A stretch of DNA of 59,608 nt from Bacteroidaceae bacterium (GCA_024401275.1 JAKSLJ010000020.1:1-59608), one strand, 5' to 3'; counted from the stretch's first letter, positions 34,196-43,371 are shown. Numbers and translations are program-made. Notes: generated by a model from the sequence alone, not told the origin.

Positions 34196-35371
34196 CTAAG
34201 CGTAAGAATGCATTCCGGTGAGGAAATAGTTTACTCCGAAATAGGTCATCAGTATGCTGAGGAAGGCTAGGAGAATATATGCGTGGTAAACCTTCGCATT
34301 GTTGAAGACCGGCAATGAGCGACGGTGGGCAGGCACGGCATAGAGCAAGAGAGTGATGAGAGCCCATGTCTCCTTGGAATCCCAACTCCAGTAGTTGCCC
34401 CACGACACATTTGCCCAAATGGCACCGATGAAGATGCCGGCAGAGAGAAAACCGAGGGCTGCGATGAGTTCCTTGTTGTCAGGCGCATGGCGTTTCTCGG
34501 CTGGTTGTTTCTTTATCAGCCAGTAAGCTGACTTTATTGCCATGACGAGTAGCAAGGCGTAGGCTGTCATGATGATGCCTACATGCACCGCCAGCAGTGG
34601 ATGTCGCAGTACAGGCACATCCTTCCAGCTGCCGTCAAGTACGAAGTAGTACAAACACCAAAGTAGTGTAAGCGCGATGACCGGCACTGACAGTCGCAGG
34701 TTGCGCCATGCAAGCAGAAGGAACGACAGGAAGAGAAGGAAGTAACCGCAGTAGGTAATCAGAATTCCGTAGTAGTCGTGGTTTATTGATAGCACGCTTC
34801 CTCGCAGGTCGTCATCGTAAGACGACTGATAGAAGCGGTACTTATGGTACTTGTAGATATTGTTCATCGAGACGAGGCATTGCTCTTTTTTGTCGCCACG
34901 ATAGATGGTGAAATTTGTAACATAGTCAATGACCTTACCCTCGTCGCCTTTCTTCATCTCGAAATCGGTCAGCTCCACGGTGAAGGGTAGTTTCTTCTCA
35001 AAATACTTTCCACGTTCGTGAACCAGCATTACGTCTTGCGGTTGGTTGTATCGCAGATGGATGATGCCGTTGAAACCATTGAGATATGTCTGCAAGGCAC
35101 CGCCAAGGATGAGCAGGAAAGAGAGATGAAGACAAGCTTGTGCAAAGAAATGGAGCGAGAGAAGTTTCTTTATTCCCGTCTTTTTCAGGTAGATAGCATA
35201 ATAGACCAAGCCACACAAAGCGAGTGCGCCCCAAAGTGCAACAAACCACCATGCCCCGTAGATATGCTCGTGAGCATAGTCGGTAGTGTGGCTGTTCTCA
35301 ACAAAAGTAGCTGTGCCCATGACTATGAGCACAGCTATATAAATAATGAAAATGAGTTTCTTCAGCATCAA
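34196..35371 (-). CDS. Cytochrome c assembly protein, CcsA/ResC type with short ResB-like N-terminus
   Basis: The 391-residue membrane protein attaches haem to apocytochromes c. The C-terminal half carries the haem-handling WWD motif, WANVSWGNYWSWDSKETW, and a histidine in the preceding AVHVGIIMTAYALL segment. The N-terminal part (TFVENSHTTDYAHEHIYGAW and a periplasmic loop) resembles ResB/CcsB but is far shorter than in the fused CcsBA proteins of Bacteroidetes. It is the last gene of the minus-strand operon, 104 bp after the di-haem protein, which is its likely client. Confidence 0.88.
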   Translation of the reverse strand: MMLKKLIFIIYIAVLIVMGTATFVENSHTTDYAHEHIYGAWWFVALWGALALCGLVYYAIYLKKTGIKKLLSLHFFAQACLHLSFLLILGGALQTYLNGFNGIIHLRYNQPQDVMLVHERGKYFEKKLPFTVELTDFEMKKGDEGKVIDYVTNFTIYRGDKKEQCLVSMNNIYKYHKYRFYQSSYDDDLRGSVLSINHDYYGILITYCGYFLLFLSFLLLAWRNLRLSVPVIALTLLWCLYYFVLDGSWKDVPVLRHPLLAVHVGIIMTAYALLLVMAIKSAYWLIKKQPAEKRHAPDNKELIAALGFLSAGIFIGAIWANVSWGNYWSWDSKETWALITLLLYAVPAHRRSLPVFNNAKVYHAYILLAFLSILMTYFGVNYFLTGMHSYA

Positions 35372-35475
35372 ATATAAACTAATTTTGTATCCTTGTTGAT
35401 AAGGCGGGTTCTATAAATAAAACGTAATTCTTTGTGTTTTATTTTAAGACGATTGCGCTAATTATACTCCCACCC

Positions 35476-37221
35476 TTAGATTGACCTTAGGAACTTAACC
35501 ACCGCATCGCGATCAGACTTCGGCAGGTTGTAGAACTTGTAGGTCGATTCGTAGGCGTGGCTGTTCTTTGAGTAAGCATGCCACATGATAGCCTCAATCT
35601 CGTTGCGGGCACGACAGTCATGCAGACGATCTTCCGCACCAGAATTTACCAGCGACAGACCGCGTCCCCAAAGTGGAGTTGTGCGGCACCAGGAACCGTG
35701 AATATCGTTCTTCATGTACAGCTTGTGATGGATGAAGTCCGAGTAAGGATAGATGGTTTGGTTCTGGTATCGTGGCAGTGGCTTGTCGGCAATGCAAGCA
35801 GGAGTCCAGTAGTTGTCTTCCTTTGTCTGCCACTTAGGACGATGGCAAGCGGCACATCCTATCTGGTTGAAGACTTCCTTTCCGCGCTGCACCTTCTCGT
35901 CGTTGAGGTTGCGTGCACGAGGAATTGCGAGACCGCGATGCCATACCATGAAAGAGTAGAACTGTTCGGAAGTCATCTCCGGCTGGAAATTGTGATACTC
36001 ATTGTCAAACTGGTTCGTACTTGGCGAGAGCAGAGTCTTCACCGCAGCAGCAATGCCGCTGTCCGTACCGTCATTGAAGTAAGGTGAAGACGGATTTGCC
36101 TTGATTGCCGCGATGACATCAGCATCCTTAGACATCGCTGTAGCCCAGGCGTCGGTAGTGTAGAGCTTAGGGCGGTCAGGGCGTGACACGTTGGTGATGT
36201 TCCAGATAGCATTTGCTCCTGCACCATCCTGAAGAGAGGCGCGAGTCATGGCATAAGTGAAACGCTTCAACGCCTTAGTGCCTGCAGGGATTGGAGTTCC
36301 GTCGGCAAGTTTTCCTTCATTAAGAGAATATAGCGCTCCTGCCGCGAAATCGTTGGCTGCCAAGTCCCAGAAGTTAGGGTTTATATACTCCTGCGGATTG
36401 CTGAGCGTCTTGAAATAGCTGGCAGTCTTGGCATATTGTGCCTTGATGGAATCCTGCGGAATAGCGTCGATAAGACCAGAACCTGGGATGCCGATAGTCG
36501 ATTCAAGACGGAAGGCAACGTTAGAAGGAATAGGATCTGTGTGGAAAGCTGAGAGCGGAATGTTAACATCAGGGTAGATGAGCTCAAACTTCTCACCATC
36601 AGGAAATTGCATAGGTATGCCACTCTCCATGGCAGTGACCTTGTTCCACTTTATCGTAATCTGGCTTTCGTCTATAGGAGCCTTGAACGGAGCCGTAGCC
36701 TGAGTCTGCGGCATACCCGTAACCTCAGAGATGTAAGGACCGTCGTTGGAGTTCGCTCCGTCAACTGGGTGATAGACAACGAGCAGATAGCCGTTGCCAT
36801 TGCCGAACTTCGTGGTGTAGGAGTCGAAGCGCTTGCCATGTCCGTAGCCAGGGTGGCAGTCGAGACATGAACGGCGAACGGCTGCAGGACCGTAGCCTTT
36901 GAATGGAGCCTGAGTCTCTGAGAACGGTCTCTCGAAGAGTTGCTCACCGATGAAGAAGTCGCTGGTCAGTCCCATGTTTTCCGAAGCCGGTGTCTGGTCT
37001 TGGTAGCTGTTTGAGGCAATGTTCTCGGTAGTGCCGAGTTCGCCGCCTGGATACCATTCTTCTGCAGAGAAGTTGCCTACAGCCTTGCCGATGTATGCAG
37101 CTTCCGGAACATCGGGCTTCGCTGGGTCGTCTTCAAAGTCGTCTTTGTCTTCACAGGCAGCGAACGACATTCCTGCGGCGAGAATGAGCGATTTTAGAAT
37201 TAAGTTGTTTTGTCGTATCAT
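35476..37221 (-). CDS. Di-haem oxidoreductase lipoprotein (DHOR family)
   Basis: The 581-residue lipoprotein (lipobox FAAC, Cys23) has two c-type haem sites, CLDCH (119-123) and CAACH (in QIGCAACHRP near 460). The layout matches the di-haem oxidoreductase family, relatives of bacterial cytochrome c peroxidase that are often encoded with imelysin. A redox step on ferric iron or another metal at the surface or periplasm is plausible, but activity is unproven. Imelysin lies 20 bp upstream and CcsA is downstream. Confidence 0.9.
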   Translation of the reverse strand: MIRQNNLILKSLILAAGMSFAACEDKDDFEDDPAKPDVPEAAYIGKAVGNFSAEEWYPGGELGTTENIASNSYQDQTPASENMGLTSDFFIGEQLFERPFSETQAPFKGYGPAAVRRSCLDCHPGYGHGKRFDSYTTKFGNGNGYLLVVYHPVDGANSNDGPYISEVTGMPQTQATAPFKAPIDESQITIKWNKVTAMESGIPMQFPDGEKFELIYPDVNIPLSAFHTDPIPSNVAFRLESTIGIPGSGLIDAIPQDSIKAQYAKTASYFKTLSNPQEYINPNFWDLAANDFAAGALYSLNEGKLADGTPIPAGTKALKRFTYAMTRASLQDGAGANAIWNITNVSRPDRPKLYTTDAWATAMSKDADVIAAIKANPSSPYFNDGTDSGIAAAVKTLLSPSTNQFDNEYHNFQPEMTSEQFYSFMVWHRGLAIPRARNLNDEKVQRGKEVFNQIGCAACHRPKWQTKEDNYWTPACIADKPLPRYQNQTIYPYSDFIHHKLYMKNDIHGSWCRTTPLWGRGLSLVNSGAEDRLHDCRARNEIEAIMWHAYSKNSHAYESTYKFYNLPKSDRDAVVKFLRSI

Positions 37222-37241
37222 AATGTCTTGTTGGGTTTATC

Positions 37242-38558
37242 TTAGTTTCTGGCAATCCATTGACCAGCCTTGTTCAGTTCATTGTCCAAAGCTTGAATCT
37301 TGCTGATAGCTTCTCCTACCTGAGCGTGACCTGGCTGATCTACGAAGGCAATGCCGCAGTTCTTTGCAGTCTCAAGAGCCTTGATGGCATCGTTGAGGGC
37401 AGCCGAGAGATTGGCTGTGCGCTCATAGCCGTTCTTCTTCAGATAGTTGAGAAGAGAGTTCTGAACAGGAGCAGAAGCTGAAGTGTTGCGAGTGCCGTAG
37501 AGAGTGTTCTTGATAGAGTAGATATTGCCCTGATAGTCAGTGAAAGAGTTCTTGCTGTATGGCGATTCAATATAGTCGCCAGCATCTTCGTCGCCACCTG
37601 CCTTTGTGGCTACGCGGTAAGCCTGACCGAGCTTCTGAGTGTAAACCTCCTGGCAGATACCGGAGCAGCCGCCCACAAGGATGTTGTTGGCATTCTCCTG
37701 CCAAGTCTCCCAGTTGCTTTTGCCTGTGTTTCCTGTAGCAAACATGTTCTCGCCGTAAGAGTTGCCCTTCGCAGAGAAGAGGTCAGAAGTCTCAATGTCG
37801 GAAGCGTTTGTGGCAAACCAGTTCTGGCTTCCTGCCTGTGAAGCATTGCCGCTCCAGCAGAACTCCAGTTGATAGCATTTGTCACGGAGGTCACCGGCAA
37901 CAGCCTTGAGGAATGCGATTTCGTCAATGCCCTTTACTGATGTCATGCCTTCTGCTGTCTCGTTAGTGTTGAGAGCCGCTACCGTACGGTTCTTTCCGTC
38001 GCGGAAGAGAACGAACTCCATGCCGTGGAAACCGAGTGCAGTGTCAAAGTCGGCATTCTTCTCGCGAACATAGCTTACAGCGTCGGCACCCTTAAGCATG
38101 TTTACCATCTGACTGTTTGTGAGCACGTCCTTAACCTGACTCTGGTCGAGAGGCCATGAGTCGATGTGTGGGTCGATGTCCTTATCCTCGGCAGCGCCGT
38201 ACAGGAACGCTTCGCTCTGCTCCCATTCCACGCGTGCAGCTTTGAATGCTGAGCATGCAGCATCAATTTGTGCCTGAGTCATTGAACCTTTCTCTGCGGC
38301 AGCATAGAGAGCGTCGCAAGCTGTCTTGAGTTGCTGTGCATTCTTCGCAAGTGAAGCGTATGTTGGATAAACCACGTCATTCACGTATGTCTGAACAACA
38401 GCCTGGAGCGACTGTGGTGCAGCAGAAGGATAGTTTGCTGGGTCTGTTACATCAACGACCGGATCGTCGTTCTTGTCATCGCTGCTGCAAGAAGCAAGCG
38501 GAGCGGAAATCAAAGCTGCGCAGACAAAGAGCGCAGCAGAAAAGAATACTTTCTTCAT
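37242..38558 (-). CDS. Imelysin family (peptidase M75-like) lipoprotein
   Basis: The 438-residue lipoprotein (lipobox LASC, Cys24) has the GxHxxE signature, GFHGME at 176-181, and paired helical bundles. Imelysin-type proteins are iron-regulated, bind iron or haem, and lack proven protease activity. The operon order barrel-imelysin-DHOR-CcsA supports a role in iron acquisition. Confidence 0.92.
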   Translation of the reverse strand: MKKVFFSAALFVCAALISAPLASCSSDDKNDDPVVDVTDPANYPSAAPQSLQAVVQTYVNDVVYPTYASLAKNAQQLKTACDALYAAAEKGSMTQAQIDAACSAFKAARVEWEQSEAFLYGAAEDKDIDPHIDSWPLDQSQVKDVLTNSQMVNMLKGADAVSYVREKNADFDTALGFHGMEFVLFRDGKNRTVAALNTNETAEGMTSVKGIDEIAFLKAVAGDLRDKCYQLEFCWSGNASQAGSQNWFATNASDIETSDLFSAKGNSYGENMFATGNTGKSNWETWQENANNILVGGCSGICQEVYTQKLGQAYRVATKAGGDEDAGDYIESPYSKNSFTDYQGNIYSIKNTLYGTRNTSASAPVQNSLLNYLKKNGYERTANLSAALNDAIKALETAKNCGIAFVDQPGHAQVGEAISKIQALDNELNKAGQWIARN

Positions 38559-38611
38559 ATTATTATGGTTATTATGTTTAAATTTTATTTTTCACTTTTC
38601 ATTTTTCACTT

Positions 38612-39910
38612 TCAAAGAAACCATCCTTGGTACACGACACCTACATTTAAGGATGGCTCATTGTTGTATTGCGACTTCAGGAGGCGGTGGTTATACTCCG
38701 CCTTTATGGCAATTTGTGGTATAGGATGATAGTTCACGCCACCAGCGATAATCTGTTTCTGAGTGTATTGATTTGCAGTTGCGCCGATGTATGAGTCGTA
38801 ATATTCGTAGTGTGCAAAGGCGTAGCACTTCTGGCGTGACGCTCTGAGCGATGGAATCTGCGAGAAGAAGTCGTAGCCCGCTTCCACGCTTACGGCCACA
38901 GCATGCGAGCCAAAGCCCTGCTTCTGGTATGGAGCATTGCCCGCAGTACTGTTGCGTTTAAGGCGACTAATCACTTCATTATCACTTACATAGCCGTAGT
39001 CGGCATTGCCTCGTGCAATCCAGTTGTGTCCCTTGTAAGTGAAGTCAACCGCACCGAGCCAGAGATTGCCTTTGACATCTTTATATACCGAGTTGTCGTT
39101 TTCCATGTCATGCGGGAATGAGTTGTGCATCGTCTTGCCATGATAGCCACTCAGTCCGATACGCAGACCTGTCACAGTGTAGTTGTCTATGCGAGCCGCG
39201 AAGCCATATTTGTTTGCCACCTCAAACTCATATGGAGAGTTTGCACCGTAACCAATCCAGTTTTCGCGATTGAATTGGAATGCATCCAAGCCTGAAGTGA
39301 CCTGCAGTTCATAGCGGAAATTGCCAGAGCGTCCCCAGAGTGATACTCCGTTCTGATGCCATGTGCAAGGCAGTATAGTGCGCTCACCCTCAGAACGATA
39401 GCAGGTGAAGAAGTTAAGAGGTTCGTGGTAAGCATTGGTCAAACCAACAGGAACGATGATGTGACCGGCGCGAATGTTAAGTTCCTTGCAAAACGACTTC
39501 TGGATCCAGAACTGCTCAAGTTCCACTTCGCCGCCCTTTTCCGTCTCTGTTTCCCATTCGCCAGCTTCCTCATTCTCCTGCTCAACGGCACCGCCGCTGC
39601 CACCATGCTCGAACTCTATCTCCGTTTGGAATGTCCATCCTTTGCCGAAGTCGTAACCCATATATATTACCGCGTGTGGAAGGTCAAAGCGACCATGAGA
39701 AGGATCGTCCTTATGACTCTTTGCGCTACTGTAGCGGAATGGACTGTCGCTGTAGAAGTTTCTAGAAAACACTGCCTCGCCATAGCCGCCTATGCTGAGG
39801 CGTTTCTCGATAGTTTCACTCTTTTCCGTGCTGTCGTTCTGCTCTGTCTGAGCAAAACAAACAGCAGGAAGAGCAAACAAAAACATTATGAATTTAAATT
39901 TATGTGACAT
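38612..39910 (-). CDS. Outer-membrane beta-barrel protein (porin-like)
   Basis: The ATG at 39910 (MSHKFKFIMF) is chosen because a longer frame start at 39937 lies in the promoter. A signal peptide (ALPAVCFAQ) is followed by LSIGGYGEAVFSRN and alternating amphipathic strands (GWTFQTEIEFEHGG; FRYELQVTSGLDAF; YHPIPQIAIKAEYNHRLL) ending in the aromatic terminus GWFL. This resembles phosphate-selective-porin-like barrels. It contains an acidic loop (EQENEEAGEWETETEKGGE) that could collect cations. It heads the imelysin-DHOR-CcsA operon. Confidence 0.8.
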   Translation of the reverse strand: MSHKFKFIMFLFALPAVCFAQTEQNDSTEKSETIEKRLSIGGYGEAVFSRNFYSDSPFRYSSAKSHKDDPSHGRFDLPHAVIYMGYDFGKGWTFQTEIEFEHGGSGGAVEQENEEAGEWETETEKGGEVELEQFWIQKSFCKELNIRAGHIIVPVGLTNAYHEPLNFFTCYRSEGERTILPCTWHQNGVSLWGRSGNFRYELQVTSGLDAFQFNRENWIGYGANSPYEFEVANKYGFAARIDNYTVTGLRIGLSGYHGKTMHNSFPHDMENDNSVYKDVKGNLWLGAVDFTYKGHNWIARGNADYGYVSDNEVISRLKRNSTAGNAPYQKQGFGSHAVAVSVEAGYDFFSQIPSLRASRQKCYAFAHYEYYDSYIGATANQYTQKQIIAGGVNYHPIPQIAIKAEYNHRLLKSQYNNEPSLNVGVVYQGWFL

Positions 39911-39934
39911 AGCTAGTATTGCTTTTTTCGGCTG

Positions 39935-39965
39935 CAAAATTACGATGTTTCCGATTATTACGCAA
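39935..39965 (-). promoter_or_regulatory. Promoter of the barrel-imelysin-DHOR-CcsA operon
   Basis: Minus strand: TTGC (39962-39965), about 20 bp, TAATTTTG (39935-39942) then CAGCC. The leader is about 18 bases. I see no obvious Fur-box palindrome, though Bacteroidetes sites may differ. Confidence 0.6.
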
Positions 39966-40124
39966 TACCTAAAAAAAGGTAATATGTTGTTGTCAATATC
40001 CTGAAAAATATGAGTGTTATGAAATGAAATTGAACAAATACCTATTATTGGGTATTCCGAAAATGGGTATATATGGAAGTATAAAGGAATGAACCCGATG
40101 TAAGCGTGATTTAAGAGAAAAAAG

Positions 40125-40157
40125 AAATGCCGGCTCTTAAGGTAAGAACCAGCATTT
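40125..40157 (-). terminator. Imperfect terminator hairpin after the 40189-41034 gene
   Basis: AAATGCCGGCTCTTA and TAAGAACCAGCATTT pair with a few mismatches around a 3-4-base loop, 30 bp downstream of the lipoprotein stop on the minus strand. Confidence 0.5.
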
Positions 40158-40188
40158 CAGAACATATTGGGTGGAGTGTATGCTTATC

Positions 40189-41034
40189 TTAATCAAACAT
40201 TGCAGTAACTTGGTCACGCAGTTTCCAACATTCCTGCATGTACTTTGTTACAGCTTCTTCTTCCTTCTTCTGATCGTTTGCATCAGCAATCTTGCGTGCT
40301 GCAGTCATAAGAGGCTTGATTTCCTTGAGCTTGTCATAGTAAGGTTCAAGCATTTCGTACAACTCGCATGTAGTGGCAATGACTTCCTTCTGTGAAACAA
40401 CTTCCTTTGCAGCAAACTCAATGACATCCTTCTTAGGATACTTTATACGCATGATTTCGCGGAAATTGTGAAGCATCTCCACATTGAGATAGGCAGTGAA
40501 CTGTACCATCAAATCGGCGCGGTTTGTCTCCATCATGCCTTCAAACAGGTCATATTCTGTTTGGCGAAACATGCGACCGTACTCAATGCCACGCTGTTTG
40601 CTGAGTTCTGCAAGACGCTCCTGTGGTAAGTCGAAGTTCAACTCTATAGCCATTTGTGCTTCAAGTTCATCGCGCTTCTTGGATGTGCTGCTCTCCTTGA
40701 AGTAAGTATAGTCTATGTTGCTGTCAGCGAAGTACATACCGAGGAGACGAATCTTGTTGAGTTCTGTAAACGATTCGTCGGCGAAAGACAGTGGGAGGAA
40801 GAATGTTGCGTCAACTTCAAGTGGCTTTTCCTCGGGCGCAGCTGCCGCTCTTTCCACGGCAAGAGAGTCGAGTTTATCGTGGATTGTACTGTAAAGACTG
40901 ACAGCCTTTACAGCTATAGAATCAGGAAGATCTGGATTTTCTCCCGTTGTAGTTAATTCTGCACCTTTCTTGCAAGAGCTTGCAAAACAAACTGCCAGTA
41001 TCATGACAGTGGCAACATAAAAGATTCTTTTCAT
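40189..41034 (-). CDS. Lipoprotein of unknown function
   Basis: The 281-residue lipoprotein (lipobox FASSC, Cys21) is mostly charged helices, with Lys/Glu-rich stretches (RKIADANDQKKEEEAVTKYM) and a conserved-looking PLSFADESFTELNKIRLLG segment. I recognise no family. It is a single-gene unit with its own exact-consensus promoter, transcribed away from the mraZ operon. Confidence 0.8.
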   Translation of the reverse strand: MKRIFYVATVMILAVCFASSCKKGAELTTTGENPDLPDSIAVKAVSLYSTIHDKLDSLAVERAAAAPEEKPLEVDATFFLPLSFADESFTELNKIRLLGMYFADSNIDYTYFKESSTSKKRDELEAQMAIELNFDLPQERLAELSKQRGIEYGRMFRQTEYDLFEGMMETNRADLMVQFTAYLNVEMLHNFREIMRIKYPKKDVIEFAAKEVVSQKEVIATTCELYEMLEPYYDKLKEIKPLMTAARKIADANDQKKEEEAVTKYMQECWKLRDQVTAMFD

Positions 41035-41082
41035 AGTAAGTAGTCAAACAAGAATTTTGAAATGTATTGTGTTATTCGCTTG

Positions 41083-41113
41083 CAAAGTTACTATTTTTTC
41101 GCTAACTGCCAAA
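41083..41113 (-). promoter_or_regulatory. Promoter of the lipoprotein gene
   Basis: Minus strand TTTG (41110-41113), 19 bp, TAACTTTG (41083-41090): exact consensus. The leader is about 45 bases. Confidence 0.75.
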
Positions 41114-41315
41114 GAAAAACGGAAAAAATGCGCTAAAAAACTAAAGACTCATCCCAAATTCACCCTACAAGACGGATGGCATAAAACCTAAAAAACGTCA
41201 AAATCCTATCCGTTATCTAATGATTTGTTTGGGTTAAAATGAGTGTTTTTTTTGCTCTATGAGAAGGTAAAAGTGGGGAATTGTTTAAGGAAAATCAATA
41301 AAAAATCAAATAAAG

Positions 41316-41340
41316 TGGAGCGAGGTGGGGAGAAGTGGAG
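41316..41340 (+). promoter_or_regulatory. Probable MraZ operator: three TGGRG boxes at 10-bp spacing
   Basis: TGGAG (41316-41320), TGGGG (41326-41330) and TGGAG (41336-41340) are separated by exactly 5 bp. MraZ is known to bind TGGGN direct repeats with this spacing upstream of its own gene. The boxes fall across the -33 region of the promoter whose -7 box is at 41350. Confidence 0.75.
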
Positions 41341-41349
41341 TAAAATTCC

Positions 41350-41357
41350 TAATTTTG
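41350..41357 (+). promoter_or_regulatory. -7 box of the mraZ/dcw operon
   Basis: TAATTTTG, 37 bp before the mraZ ATG. There is no good TTTG at -33; the MraZ-type boxes occupy that place, consistent with direct control. Confidence 0.65.
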
Positions 41358-41394
41358 TGGACAAATTCACTAACTATCGACAAATAAGAAACTA

Positions 41395-41847
41395 ATGAGA
41401 TTTACAGGAACCATAGAAGCGAAGCTTGACGCAAAAGGTCGCGTTTTCTTGCCTTCGGCATTCAGAAAAGTGCTGGAATTGGCTCAGGAAGATGTGCTCT
41501 ATCTGCGCAAGGACGATTTTGAGGATTGCCTCACACTCTGTCCAGGTAGCGTATGGGATGCTCAGCTCGACAAACTTCGTGCTTCAATGAATCCTTTCAA
41601 TCGAGATGATAGAAACACTTTCCGACAGTTTGTCATGAACGTAGAGGAAGTGAAACTTGACGGAAACGGTCGTTTCCTCATTCCGAAGAAGATGCTGGAT
41701 GTGGCTGGACTCAGTTCTGTAGTGAATTTCATTGGTTATGACGAGGTGATAGAGCTCTGGAGTCCTGAGAAGCAGGAAGCGCTCTGCGAGAAAAAGGAAG
41801 AATATCCAAAAGCGCTGGAGACGATGATGAGCGAAAAGAATAACTAA
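41395..41847 (+). CDS. mraZ: Transcriptional regulator MraZ
   Basis: The 150-residue protein has two AbrB-like repeats, seen as KLDAKGRVFLPSAFRK and KLDGNGRFLIPKKMLD. MraZ binds repeats upstream of the dcw cluster and usually represses it. It is the first gene of the division and wall operon; rsmH starts 6 bp after its stop. Confidence 0.97.
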   Translation: MRFTGTIEAKLDAKGRVFLPSAFRKVLELAQEDVLYLRKDDFEDCLTLCPGSVWDAQLDKLRASMNPFNRDDRNTFRQFVMNVEEVKLDGNGRFLIPKKMLDVAGLSSVVNFIGYDEVIELWSPEKQEALCEKKEEYPKALETMMSEKNN

Positions 41848-41853
41848 CATCAA

Positions 41854-42822
41854 ATGGCAAACGAAACAACTACATATCACGTACCGGTGCTCCTAAATGA
41901 GAGCATAGAAGGACTTGAACTCAAGGATGGTGGTGTTTATGTTGACGTAACATTCGGTGGCGGTGGTCATTCAAGGGAAATACTCAACAGACTGAAAGGT
42001 GGCAAGCTATATAGCTTCGACCAGGATAAGGACGCTGCGGAAAATGCTGACATGGCGACAAAATCAGCAAATCAAGAAATCGCCGAATCGGCAAATGGCT
42101 TCACTTTCATTGCTTCAAATTTCCGCTATCTGCGCAATTGGATGCGCTATTACGGAGAAATTGAGGCAGAAGATGAGAACCCGAAAGTAGATGGCATTCT
42201 GGCAGACTTGGGAGTTTCAAGCCATCATCTGGACGACGATACTCGTGGTTTCTCTTTCCGTTTTGATTCGCCAATAGACATGCGAATGAACAAAAGGGCA
42301 GGAAAAACGGCAGCAGACATACTCAACGAGTACGACGAGGAGCGCCTCGCGAACATTATATATATATACGGTGAGGTAAAGCAGTCAAGAAAACTGGCTT
42401 CACTGATAGTTAAGCAACGCCAAACCACTCCTTATAAGACAACGGGAGATTTGGTGAAAACCTGCGAACAATGTCTGCCGCGTGAGCGTGCAAAAAAGGA
42501 AATGGCAAAGGTGTTCCAAGCTTTGCGAATAGAGGTGAACCACGAGATGGATGCCCTGAAGGAGATGCTTGAGGCTGCAATAAAGGTACTAAAGCCAGGC
42601 GGACGGTTGTCCGTGATAACCTACCACAGCCTTGAGGACCGAATCGTGAAGAATTTCATAAAAACGGGCAATGCGGAGGGCAAACTGAAGCAAGACCTTT
42701 TCGGCAGGGTGGAGGCTCCATTGAAAGCAGTAAACCGAAAGCCAATACTGCCAACAAACGAGGAGCAGGAATGCAACCCGAGAAGCAGAAGTGCTAAGCT
42801 AAGGGTGGCGGTTAAGGGGTAA
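41854..42822 (+). CDS. rsmH: 16S rRNA (cytosine1402-N4)-methyltransferase
   Basis: The 322-residue enzyme (formerly MraW) methylates N4 of C1402 in 16S rRNA using S-adenosylmethionine. The motifs YVDVTFGGGGHSREIL, DLGVSSHHLDD and SYHSLEDRIVKNF-type (here TYHSLEDRIVKNFIK) are present. The position after mraZ is conserved in most bacteria. Confidence 0.97.
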   Translation: MANETTTYHVPVLLNESIEGLELKDGGVYVDVTFGGGGHSREILNRLKGGKLYSFDQDKDAAENADMATKSANQEIAESANGFTFIASNFRYLRNWMRYYGEIEAEDENPKVDGILADLGVSSHHLDDDTRGFSFRFDSPIDMRMNKRAGKTAADILNEYDEERLANIIYIYGEVKQSRKLASLIVKQRQTTPYKTTGDLVKTCEQCLPRERAKKEMAKVFQALRIEVNHEMDALKEMLEAAIKVLKPGGRLSVITYHSLEDRIVKNFIKTGNAEGKLKQDLFGRVEAPLKAVNRKPILPTNEEQECNPRSRSAKLRVAVKG

Positions 42823-42860
42823 TGCAGAATCCAGAATGCAGAATCCAGAATTCAGAATAA
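42823..42860. repeat. Short tandem repeat between rsmH and ftsL
   Basis: GCAGAATCCAGAAT is repeated twice, with a third degenerate copy (TCAGAATAAA). A simple intergenic repeat. Confidence 0.7.
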
Positions 42861-42889
42861 ATCAACAAATCATTCTTCAAAAATCATAA

Positions 42890-43294
42890 ATGGAAGAACT
42901 ACAGGAAAATAAACCAACTCTACAGGAAGCGATACGATCGCAAGCCCGTGAGGATGAACGCCCGAATGCGGCTACCCAGTCGCTGAAGAAGATTCTGGCG
43001 GGCGATTTCTTCACGGCTGAAGGCGTGCGTGAGCAATTGTGGTTGATTATTCTGATTGTAGTCTTCGTGATAATATATGTGGCAATGCGCTACAATGTTC
43101 AGCAAGATCTGATAAAGATAGACAATCTGAAGACAGAACTGCAGGACGCAAGATACAAGGCAAACGCTGCGCAGAGTCAGTTGACGGAGAAATCCCGCGA
43201 GTCGAATGTTCTGGAACTGCTGAGAAACGGACCCGATAGCATGGTGCACGCATCAAATCATCCTCCGTACGAGATCAACATACCAGAAGACTAG
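42890..43294 (+). CDS. FtsL-like cell division protein
   Basis: The 134-residue bitopic protein has a cytoplasmic N-terminus of about 48 residues, one membrane helix (LWLIILIVVFVIIYVAM), and a coiled coil (LKTELQDARYKANAAQSQLTE). Bacteroidetes proteins at this position, between rsmH and the transpeptidase gene, act as FtsL in the divisome core. Sequence conservation is low, so the call rests on topology and place. Confidence 0.82.
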   Translation: MEELQENKPTLQEAIRSQAREDERPNAATQSLKKILAGDFFTAEGVREQLWLIILIVVFVIIYVAMRYNVQQDLIKIDNLKTELQDARYKANAAQSQLTEKSRESNVLELLRNGPDSMVHASNHPPYEINIPED

Positions 43295-43328
43295 ACCTCC
43301 CCCCAACCCCTCCACAGGGAGGGGAGAC
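43295..43328. repeat. GC-rich palindromic repeat between ftsL and the transpeptidase gene
   Basis: ACCTCCCCCCAACCCCTCCA then CAGGGAGGGGAGAC begins at the ftsL stop. Same family as the elements at 13849 and 32371. Confidence 0.8.
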
Positions 43329-43371
43329 ACATGACAATCTAAAAGTTGCAAAAACGAATTGAATAGGAAAC

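Larger units (their letters stand above)
41114..41394. other. Intergenic region ahead of mraZ
   Basis: Apart from the MraZ-type boxes and the mraZ -7 box, annotated separately, I see only AT-rich sequence, including poly-T and poly-A runs. One extra TGGGG occurs at 41274-41278. Confidence 0.5.

Noticed and set aside
43295-43328. Terminator splitting the dcw operon between ftsL and ftsI
   Set aside because: The hairpin is a repeat-family copy without a T-run, and splitting this operon would be unexpected; read-through is more likely.
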